A stretch of 64,000 bases of DNA from Pluralibacter sp. UBA7423 (lineage in GTDB: Bacteria; Pseudomonadota; Gammaproteobacteria; Enterobacterales; Enterobacteriaceae). The translations under genes were made by a program, and so were the position numbers. The DNA lies in contig DKMD01000017.1 in NCBI GenBank assembly GCA_002470465.1, positions 186,001 through 250,000 on the forward strand, read 5' to 3'. The notes under the pieces are model-generated. The model saw only the letters and a program-made list of their open reading frames with translations. It did not search any database and had not been told where the DNA came from. Below are positions 41,984 to 48,845 of this stretch, in pieces; the first letter of the stretch is position 1, and each line of letters opens with the position of its first letter.

Positions 41984-42991
41984 ATGAAAGCCATTGCCAT
42001 TACCCCTTCTGCTGCCCAGGGAAGCAACATTTCTGCGCTGACCGCCATTGAATTACCTGTTCCCGTTGCCCACGGCCACGACCTGTTAATTGAAGTTAAA
42101 GCGATTTCCGTTAACCCTGTAGATACCAAAGTGCGTGCGGGTTTCAACGCCGACACGCCTCGCGTACTCGGCTGGGATGCGGTTGGCGTGGTGAAATCCA
42201 TCGGCGACGCCGTCACCCTTTTCGCGCCGGGCGATGAAGTCTGGTATGCGGGCGCACTCACACGCCCTGGCAGTAACAGCGAATATCAGCTGGTGGATGA
42301 ACGCATCGTCGCCCGTAAACCACGTTCGCTTGATAATGCCTCTGCCGCCGCGCTGCCGTTAACCGCTATTACCGCGTGGGAACTGCTGTTCGATCGCCTC
42401 GGCGTAAAAGAAAACGGTAACAACGGTGACACTCTGCTGATCGTCGGGGCCGCAGGCGGCGTCGGCTCGATCCTGACCCAGCTTGCCGCAAAGCTTACAA
42501 ACATGACCGTGATTGGCACGGCTTCCCGTCCGGAAAGTCAGCAGTGGGTTCGCGATGCGGGAGCAGATCATGTCATCGATCACAGCCAGCCGTTAAGCGA
42601 TGAACTGGCGCGAATTGGCATTCCGCACGTCACACACGTAGCCAGCCTTAACGGTACAGAAGCGCACTATGCACAACTTATTGAATCCCTTGCGCCACAG
42701 GGAAAGCTGACGCTGATTGACGATCCGGAAACGTTGGACGCTCGCCCGCTGAAGGTAAAAAGCATTTCGCTGCACTGGGAGTTCATGTTCACCCGTTCCA
42801 TGTTTGAAACGGACGATATGATTGCCCAGCATCACCTGCTCACACGAGTAGCGAAGCTGATTGATGAAGGCGTGCTGAAAACAACGCTCGGCGAGCATTA
42901 CGGCACCATCAGCGCCGAAAATCTGCAAAAAGCACACACGCAGCTCGAAACTGGCCGCGCAGTCGGGAAAATAGTGCTGGAAGGATTCTGA
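41984..42991 (+). CDS. Zinc-free medium-chain alcohol dehydrogenase/quinone reductase
   Basis: A 335-residue MDR protein of the zinc-binding-ADH-family quinone oxidoreductase group (QorB/YogA-like). Present are VKAISVNPVDTKVRAG, the cofactor fold LLIVGAAGGVGSILTQLAAKL (about residues 143-163) and the C-terminal GRAVGKIVLEGF. The catalytic zinc Cys is absent, as usual for enone and quinone reductases. The start at 41984 has GGAG upstream. Its base composition matches the core genome, unlike its flanks, so it separates the two AT-rich toxin-like loci. Confidence 0.88.
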   Translation: MKAIAITPSAAQGSNISALTAIELPVPVAHGHDLLIEVKAISVNPVDTKVRAGFNADTPRVLGWDAVGVVKSIGDAVTLFAPGDEVWYAGALTRPGSNSEYQLVDERIVARKPRSLDNASAAALPLTAITAWELLFDRLGVKENGNNGDTLLIVGAAGGVGSILTQLAAKLTNMTVIGTASRPESQQWVRDAGADHVIDHSQPLSDELARIGIPHVTHVASLNGTEAHYAQLIESLAPQGKLTLIDDPETLDARPLKVKSISLHWEFMFTRSMFETDDMIAQHHLLTRVAKLIDEGVLKTTLGEHYGTISAENLQKAHTQLETGRAVGKIVLEGF

Positions 42992-42998
42992 CATAATG

Positions 42999-43018
42999 CC
43001 GGAGCGCTCACGCTCCGG
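42999..43018. terminator. Stem-loop after the MDR gene
   Basis: A perfect CCGGAGCG/CGCTCCGG stem with a CTCA loop starts 8 bp after the stop. The tail TTATT is weak but fits an intrinsic terminator. Confidence 0.7.
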
Positions 43019-43074
43019 TTATTAAGGCTCGTTTTGGAAACAGCAACGCAAGATGCCTTGAAAAACGGATTATA

Positions 43075-44364
43075 TTAACTTCTCCATGTGGAAGAGTAAC
43101 CATCGGGCGTATCTAAATTATGTTGATATAATGCGATGCCATAATGTTCATTCTGGAAAAATTCAGCCACACAAGCTGGGTCGACGTCATCCAGATCCAG
43201 TAACTGGTACGCCAGGCCTAACAACACTTCCAGGATTAGCCCTGGCCCGGTTAAGGCAGAGGTGACACAATAATTTTTAGTCATCAACTCAGTTCGCCAT
43301 GTCAAAAGGCGGGAAAGATACTCCCCCTCCTCTCCCCCACTACAGCATCCGAAAATACACGCATTCTTTTCCAGGAACCTATATCGCTTCTTCATAACGC
43401 GCAGGATCATACGTACGGATTTTGACTGAGAGTGTGATGCCATAAAGTGATTAAAATAAATCCCTTTTAATCGCCGGAGCGAACCGAGTGCCAGCAGATT
43501 CCTGTAAACGCCTATTTCGCCTAATGGCCTTATTTTTTCGAAAGTAAACTCTGCCATATCGAGCTCAATCAGGCGTTTAATTTCTTTATGCTTATGATTG
43601 CCATGAGTGATTTTAGACTGAGACGATGTATTATTATGACCCCGAAGATGCTCACCATCAGCAGGTACAGATTGGGAGAGTTTTTTTAAAACCGCCTGGG
43701 TTTTCATTAATAGCAAAGTATCATCCTGTGCAATGTTTTCACATGCTAAAAAATGATTAAGCCTGCTAAAAGCGTTGTCGATATAGGGCAACGTATCTGT
43801 GTCTATATAAATACCGCCATGCAAATAGAGTATCAACAACCTGACGATATCACTGGCGCTGGCCAGGTTTCCCCTTAGAATCATTTCATAGTAATAAAAG
43901 CGCTTAAAGTCATCAAATTGAGGCGTAAACAGCTCCGAAATCCTTTTGATCACTATACCGCTGGCCTGAAATCGCTCATTTAAGGCCTGACTGGCTGGCG
44001 CTCCCTGACGGAGGTTGTAGCCAGATAAAAATTCGATGACCAACCGGTCAAAGGGATAACCTTCCTTTAGCTTCGGAAACATATCTTTAAACGCACGGTT
44101 TTTTATGCTTATTTCTTCCTGCGCATGATTTCCAGCTGTTGTCTTAAAAACATAGGCTTGAATAGATTCGTGGAAATAGTGGCATAGCCAGCTACTCTCA
44201 TCCAGCCAAAGGTATATCACTTTGCTTTGATTAGCTTTACGCCATATATCAATATAGTCAACGTTCAGCCGACGGCTGTCACCTACCCAGACAAAATGCA
44301 TAATGTCAGGAACGGCTATTTTTTCTTTCGCTGAGTGTTGTAATGCTGGCAGTTTGCACTTCAT
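43075..44364 (-). CDS. TcdA/TcdB-type (GT44-like) glycosyltransferase
   Basis: A 429-residue protein. It shows the large clostridial toxin catalytic-domain pattern: VPDIMHFVWVGDSRRLNVDYIDIWRKAN near residue 18 with the conserved Trp, YLWLDESS, and GNLASASDIVRLLILYLHGGIYIDTDTLPYID (about 165-196) with DXD Asp188-Thr-Asp190 for the metal and UDP-sugar. There is no signal peptide or translocation domain. It is the last gene of a minus-strand operon after a double-glycine peptide gene and a small tail-anchored protein. It may glycosylate that peptide, or be an independent effector. The gene is AT-rich and probably acquired. Confidence 0.8.
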   Translation of the reverse strand: MKCKLPALQHSAKEKIAVPDIMHFVWVGDSRRLNVDYIDIWRKANQSKVIYLWLDESSWLCHYFHESIQAYVFKTTAGNHAQEEISIKNRAFKDMFPKLKEGYPFDRLVIEFLSGYNLRQGAPASQALNERFQASGIVIKRISELFTPQFDDFKRFYYYEMILRGNLASASDIVRLLILYLHGGIYIDTDTLPYIDNAFSRLNHFLACENIAQDDTLLLMKTQAVLKKLSQSVPADGEHLRGHNNTSSQSKITHGNHKHKEIKRLIELDMAEFTFEKIRPLGEIGVYRNLLALGSLRRLKGIYFNHFMASHSQSKSVRMILRVMKKRYRFLEKNACIFGCCSGGEEGEYLSRLLTWRTELMTKNYCVTSALTGPGLILEVLLGLAYQLLDLDDVDPACVAEFFQNEHYGIALYQHNLDTPDGYSSTWRS

Positions 44365-44376
44365 TGCCGTACCCTG

Positions 44377-44655
44377 TCAGGAGAGCAAGTAGACCAAAGC
44401 CATTATAACGACCGTGCAAGAAATGATAACGATGCTTCCGGAGAACTCACCAAGTGAGTTCAGGTAGCCATTATTATGCTCATTCAACTGCGCAATGGCC
44501 TCGGGCTCATTTTCAGCATCGACTTCAACAAAATGTTTTCTGAAACCCTGCTTTTTCATTTCCTGAACGATTAAATGCGTCGCTTCCGCTTTGGGAAACG
44601 CTTTTGCAATTGCTTTTGACTCATCATTTTTAATGAAAACAACATATTTAACCAT
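44377..44655 (-). CDS. Small tail-anchored protein of the microcin-like cassette
   Basis: I do not recognise this 92-residue protein. Residues 1-60 are soluble and charged (KYVVFIKNDESKAIAKAFPKAEA at the start, then HFVEVDAENEPEAIAQLNEHN), and residues about 68-90 (GSIVIISCTVVIMALVYLLS) form one C-terminal transmembrane helix. The start at 44655 is preferred because GGTGG lies just upstream; an ATG four codons earlier lacks an SD. It is placed between the peptide gene (47 bp upstream) and the glycosyltransferase gene (12 bp downstream). Immunity protein or peptide carrier are possible roles. Confidence 0.65.
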   Translation of the reverse strand: MVKYVVFIKNDESKAIAKAFPKAEATHLIVQEMKKQGFRKHFVEVDAENEPEAIAQLNEHNNGYLNSLGEFSGSIVIISCTVVIMALVYLLS

Positions 44656-44702
44656 TTTTACCACCATGAAAGCGCGCTTTTAAATCTTATTGTTTCAGCT
44701 AA

Positions 44703-44963
44703 TTAACGATTCGTTCCGATGTGATCGCGTCCTCCCGCAAACACTCCACTGTTACCATTGCTGGAGTTTCCCCAATAGCCATATGCACCAGAGCCACTGC
44801 CGTATGGCGAGTTTTGCGATACGAAGGACTGGAAGCCCCCATTACCGCTGTTCCCACCGCCTGAAGCGGAGCCACCGTTCGTGGAAGACTTACGTCCGCT
44901 GCCGTCCTGATCCTGCCAGCCGCCCGATACAGTATCATACTGGCTGCTTAAAATTTCTTTCAT
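44703..44963 (-). CDS. Microcin-like double-glycine leader peptide precursor
   Basis: An 86-residue precursor. The first 15 residues MKEILSSQYDTVSGG align without gaps with the microcin V leader MRTLTLNELDSVSGG, sharing D-(S/T)-V-S-G-G, so a PCAT-type exporter (CvaB/MchF) should cut after Gly-Gly. The 71-residue mature part has 20 Gly, 14 Ser and 8 Asn, several aromatic residues (AYGYWG, FQSFV) and no Cys. ATG 44963 is chosen because GGAG precedes it and because the leader then has the standard length; an ATG four codons upstream is possible. No exporter gene is in this window. Ser/Asn richness and a glycosyltransferase two genes downstream suggest a glycopeptide. Confidence 0.72.
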   Translation of the reverse strand: MKEILSSQYDTVSGGWQDQDGSGRKSSTNGGSASGGGNSGNGGFQSFVSQNSPYGSGSGAYGYWGNSSNGNSGVFAGGRDHIGTNR

Positions 44964-45391
44964 TTCGTTCTCCATGTATTTGTTTAGCTATATTCCCGTA
45001 TCCTCAGGCATTTTTATCACGCCATGGGATACACCAGACAATACACAGAACGTTTTGATATTAAAATAGTTGAACAATTAACTTCGGGGCATCACTGACC
45101 ACTATGTATTCATAAGGCGAATGGTAAATATTGAGACAACCAGAATCACTTATCATTTCATGAATTTCCTTCTCAAAAATAACGACTATAAATATCTGTT
45201 TCTGACTAAACAATAAGGCAACTTCGGGTGTTTTAAGGCATAAATTACATTACGCCTGACGGTGCGAGGTAGTAGATATTCAATTAATAAAAAATCAGTT
45301 CGTTTTTATTAATTAAATGAAGATAAAAACAGAAGAGCGATCGTCCATTCAGCGCGGCGCTTCCTCTACTGAGAGAAAGCGCCGTTTATAT
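44964..45391. other. AT-rich gene-free region upstream of the microcin-like cassette
   Basis: These 428 bp show no convincing gene. The region presumably carries the cassette promoter and the left junction with ydcY. A perfect A/T-only inverted repeat occurs at 45282-45314. Confidence 0.5.
45282..45314. repeat. Perfect 12-bp A/T-only inverted repeat
   Basis: AATTAATAAAAA and TTTTTATTAATT flank the 9-nt loop ATCAGTTCG, 78 bp after the ydcY stop. It may be the ydcY terminator (T-rich on the minus strand) or a junction structure. Confidence 0.6.
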
Positions 45392-45625
45392 TCAGATAAT
45401 CGAGCCGCCCCTGGTCAGGCTTTCGAGGCGAGCCTCCTCCGCTTCTTTATTGTGACGCCCGTGATGTGCGATAGTCGTGCGCAGGCGCTGCTGCTGGGTG
45501 AACCTGTCTTCCCGGCTCAGCTCTGCGTCGTCACTCAGCTCTACCAGCAGCTCATTCATGCTGGTAATGGAACCGGTGGCAATGGCGGCATCCACTCGTT
45601 GACTTACCTCATCCAGATGCGACAT
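45392..45625 (-). CDS. ydcY: YdcY, conserved small protein
   Basis: A 77-residue cytosolic protein of unknown function that aligns along its whole length with E. coli YdcY: MSHLDEVSQRVDAAI at the start, NELLVELSDDAELSREDRFTQQQRLRTTIAHHG in the middle, and a C-terminal LTRGGSII. It is rich in charged residues and probably helical. AAGGAGAAGAG precedes the ATG. It begins 9 bp after the DppA-like gene, so the two share a transcript here, unlike in E. coli. Confidence 0.93.
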   Translation of the reverse strand: MSHLDEVSQRVDAAIATGSITSMNELLVELSDDAELSREDRFTQQQRLRTTIAHHGRHNKEAEEARLESLTRGGSII

Positions 45626-45634
45626 CTCTTCTCC

Positions 45635-47242
45635 TTAATTCAGCTTCGCTTTTGAAAAATCACTGCCCATCAGGCTGACGCTGAAGCCGCTCACGTTGCT
45701 GCGGGTCGCGAAGAAGGTTTTGCCGTTAGCCAGCGCAATCCACGGCGCCTGCTTATAGAAAATCTCCTGCGTCTGCTGATAGAGCTTCGCGCGTTTCGCC
45801 GGTTCGCTGGTCAGTTTGGCCTGTTTCACCAGACCATCATACCCCTTATCGCACCAGCGTGCGGCATTCGAGCCGGTTTTGATACTGTCGCAGCCGAGCA
45901 GCACGTCGGCGAAGTTATCCGGGTCGCCGTTGTCGGACATCCAGCCAAACAGCGCGGCGTCGTGCTCACCTTTACGCATTCCGGAAAGGTACTCGCCCCA
46001 CTCGTAAGTGGTGATTTTGGCTTTAATGCCTACCTTCGCCCAGTCGCTCTGGATCATTTCAGCAATGCGGCGGGAGTTCGGGTTATAAGGGCGCTGCACC
46101 GGCATCGACCAGAGGGTTACCTCGGCCCCCTTCTCAAGCCCGGCCTGCTTCAGCAGCGCTTTGGCTTTTTCCGGATCGTAACCGTAATCCGGCAGATCTT
46201 TGTTATAGCCCAGCATGTTCGGCGGCAGCGGTGATTTTGCCACGGTGCCAGAACCCATAAACACAGCATTCACAATGGCTTTTTTATCGGTGGCATAGTT
46301 CAGCGCCTGGCGCACCAGCACGTTATCAAACGGCTTTTTCTCGGTGTTAAATGCAAGATAGCCGACGTTCAGCGCATCTACCGCATGCAGCGCCAGATCT
46401 TTATTGTTTTTAATCACATCAAACTGAACCGGCGACGGCGCAGGGATAATCTGGCACTCGTTTGTTTGCAGCTTCGCCAGGCGCGTTTCCACGTTCGGCG
46501 TGATGGAGAAGATCAGGTGCTTCGTCGGCACTTCGCCATCCCAGTAGTTCGGATTCGCGATGTAGCGGATCAGCGAATCCACCTTGTATTGCTGCAGCGC
46601 ATACGGCCCGGTGCCGATTGGCCAGGTATCAACGTATTCCGGCGTACCCTTTTTCATCATCGCATCGGCGTATTCCGCAGAAAGAATGGAGGCGAAATCC
46701 ATTCCCCAGTCGGCCAGAAACGCGGCGTTCGGCTCGTTAAGATCGAACTGGACGTGGTAATCATCAATCTTCTTCACGTCCTTAATCAGCTTATCGAGGC
46801 CAACGTCGGTGAAGTATTCATAGTTGCCCTGCGAAACCTTATGGTACGGGTGATTTTCATCTTTCTGCCGCATTACCGAGAAGATGACGTCGTCAGCATT
46901 AAAATCGCGGGTTGGTTTGAAATATTTGTTGCTGTTGAACTTCACGCCCTGGCGCAGCGTAAAGGTATAGGTTTTACCGTCCGGGGAGATCGTCCAGCTG
47001 GTTGCCAGCGAAGGCACCGGCGTGTTGGTTTTCGGGTCGAAATTAATAAGACGGTTGTAGAGCGTCTGGGAGCTGGCAACAAAGCTCGGGCCAGAGCTGG
47101 CAATCTGTGGGTTGAAGGATTCGGGTGACGCTTCAGAGCAATAAATCAGCGTATCGTTATTTGCCGCCATCGCGGCCCCTGCCGGTAAAAGTGCGCTGAG
47201 AGCCAGCGCCAGCAGCGTTTTTCCTGCCGTGGAGTGAAACAT
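45635..47242 (-). CDS. Periplasmic dipeptide-type ABC substrate-binding protein (DppA-like)
   Basis: A 535-residue family 5 solute-binding protein with an N-terminal signal peptide (cleaved near AAMAANN). The family pattern is strong: LIYCSEASPESFNPQIASSGP, TYTFTLRQGVKFNSN, FNADDVIFSVMRQKDENHPYHKVSQGNYEYF, LDLNPIGTGP-like TWPIGTGPYALQQY and SMPVQRPYNPNSRRIAEMIQSDWAKVGI. It resembles DppA but no permease genes accompany it, so it should deliver peptides, heme or similar to a DppBCDF-type complex encoded elsewhere. It precedes ydcY by 9 bp. Confidence 0.9.
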   Translation of the reverse strand: MFHSTAGKTLLALALSALLPAGAAMAANNDTLIYCSEASPESFNPQIASSGPSFVASSQTLYNRLINFDPKTNTPVPSLATSWTISPDGKTYTFTLRQGVKFNSNKYFKPTRDFNADDVIFSVMRQKDENHPYHKVSQGNYEYFTDVGLDKLIKDVKKIDDYHVQFDLNEPNAAFLADWGMDFASILSAEYADAMMKKGTPEYVDTWPIGTGPYALQQYKVDSLIRYIANPNYWDGEVPTKHLIFSITPNVETRLAKLQTNECQIIPAPSPVQFDVIKNNKDLALHAVDALNVGYLAFNTEKKPFDNVLVRQALNYATDKKAIVNAVFMGSGTVAKSPLPPNMLGYNKDLPDYGYDPEKAKALLKQAGLEKGAEVTLWSMPVQRPYNPNSRRIAEMIQSDWAKVGIKAKITTYEWGEYLSGMRKGEHDAALFGWMSDNGDPDNFADVLLGCDSIKTGSNAARWCDKGYDGLVKQAKLTSEPAKRAKLYQQTQEIFYKQAPWIALANGKTFFATRSNVSGFSVSLMGSDFSKAKLN

Positions 47243-47514
47243 GGTTATAAGCCTTATTGTTTTATTCTAAGAGGGATAATCACAGCACAAGGCGCTTCTT
47301 CTGGCAAATAACCAAACCGCATCAGGTTATACTTAAACGTCGATTATCGCCGTTTTATTCGCCAGAAATTTCACTTAAGAACTTTCTCGGAATGCAAGCT
47401 TTTCGCGCAAATTCAATAGACGGAGTATTTGCCTTTTTTGCCTTTTCCTCGCCCGTTTATCGCCTTCGCCTCTGCGTTAGAGTAGCGGCGTGAAAAAGTC
47501 GATGGGATAAGAAC

Positions 47515-48843
47515 GTGGCAAAAACTTTATTACGCAGCGGAAGCCTGGATGATTTCCAGTCCGTGGGCGGCGGCGGGCAGGCCGTCTTTGCGTCTGCCCT
47601 GCAGATCCGCGAAACGCTGCGGTTACGCAAACAGCAAACGCTGGTGGAGTGCCTGGCGATTCCACAGGTCAACGATGACGGCGATCGCGTGGACTGGTAT
47701 TCACCGATTGAAGGTGACGTCCAGCCGTGGAAAGCGGCCGATGAAGAGGTGCGCGAGCGCGCCCTGCATCAACTGGAAACTCTGGCCGACGGCGCATTGA
47801 GCCTGGCTCGCAGATGCCAGCAGTCAGAAAAAACCGCCCAGCAGCTGTTTGGCGCATTACTGGAAAAAGCGTTGCAGTTTCCGGGTGAAAACCACGTGTT
47901 CCTGGTCGGTGGCAAGCCGGTTATCACCTTCTGGGGCTTCGTGAACCTCAACGAAAGCGCCCGTGAGGAGCTGTTCGGCTGCCTGCATTTTGCGCCCGTT
48001 CCTGAACCGCTTATCGACGACGAAGATGAATTTATTGACGATGAACCGCTGATTGTCACCCTGAGTCACGCCGACGAACCGCTGCTGACTGCGCCGTTGA
48101 CGCTGGCTGCAGAACTTGAGCCTGAAGCGGCACCTGAAGCAGAAAGCCCCGTCGAACCTGAAGTCACCGAAATTCCCGCGTCTGCTGCTGTCGTAAAAAA
48201 ATCCCGTCGCGTGCCGCTGTGGAGTCTGCCCGTTGCCGCCGTTATCATGGCCGCCATTGCAGGGCCTCTGCTGTGGCCACGGCAGACCCCTTCCGCAGAA
48301 CCGGCTGTCGCACATGTCGATCCGCAGCCAGCCATGGCTGAGCCTTCTGCGCCATTGCTCCCTGCGCTCACGTCCACTCTTCCACTGCATCAGGCAAGCG
48401 TCACCGTCGAGAAAAAAGCAGAACCGGTCGCGAAACCCGTCGTCATCGCCGCAATCCCAAAAGATGCGCTGGTGATGGATGCCGACCAGATGCGTGCGGG
48501 CACCACAAAATTTCTCAACGGCAATTGGCGAGTGCTGATAGACGTCAAAGATCCGGTCAGCGGCAAAGCCCTGTCGCTGCGCTATCAGATCCTGAATAAC
48601 AAAGGCAGCGCTCGCCTGGTGCACGGCGCAAACGTAGTCTGCAAAGCTGATATTTTCTCGGGCCTGCATCAGAACGGCGAACTGCTGGTGAAAAGCCGCG
48701 GCAATGCGCGGTGCAGCGACGGTTCGCGCTACCCAATGCCGGAGATCTCCTGCAAAGCTGGCACCAGCAATGTCGCTGAATGCACGGGCCGCTACGACGC
48801 CAAAACGGTCGTACCGCTGACTTTCCGTAAGGTGGGAGCATAA
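47515..48843 (+). CDS. srfA: SrfA, membrane-anchored component of the SrfABC system
   Basis: A 442-residue protein starting with GTG at 47515 (GGGATAAG upstream). Residues 1-160 form a conserved cytosolic domain (LRSGSLDDFQSVGGGGQAV, FLVGGKPVITFWGFVNL). An acidic Pro/Glu-rich linker (about 165-222) and one transmembrane helix (about 233-254) follow. The C-terminal region (about 320-442) has four cysteines in a periplasmic-type domain. It matches the Salmonella SsrB-regulated SrfA annotation. Its molecular role is unproven; it probably links the SrfB ATPase to the membrane. It is separated from srfB by 2 bp. Confidence 0.85.
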   Translation: MAKTLLRSGSLDDFQSVGGGGQAVFASALQIRETLRLRKQQTLVECLAIPQVNDDGDRVDWYSPIEGDVQPWKAADEEVRERALHQLETLADGALSLARRCQQSEKTAQQLFGALLEKALQFPGENHVFLVGGKPVITFWGFVNLNESAREELFGCLHFAPVPEPLIDDEDEFIDDEPLIVTLSHADEPLLTAPLTLAAELEPEAAPEAESPVEPEVTEIPASAAVVKKSRRVPLWSLPVAAVIMAAIAGPLLWPRQTPSAEPAVAHVDPQPAMAEPSAPLLPALTSTLPLHQASVTVEKKAEPVAKPVVIAAIPKDALVMDADQMRAGTTKFLNGNWRVLIDVKDPVSGKALSLRYQILNNKGSARLVHGANVVCKADIFSGLHQNGELLVKSRGNARCSDGSRYPMPEISCKAGTSNVAECTGRYDAKTVVPLTFRKVGA

Positions 48844-48845
48844 AC

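Noticed and set aside
43075..44364. Lipopolysaccharide or capsule glycosyltransferase
   Set aside because: No sugar nucleotide or polymer genes are nearby, and the HFVWVG and SDIVRLLILYLHGGIYIDTD pattern fits the toxin-type GT44 group better.
40313..45391. Prophage or integrative element
   Set aside because: No integrase, transposase, phage structural gene, direct repeat or intact tRNA target was seen at the edges.
47857..48669. 270-codon minus-strand frame antisense to srfA
   Set aside because: No SD, Phe/Arg-rich shadow composition, and srfA on the other strand is conserved.
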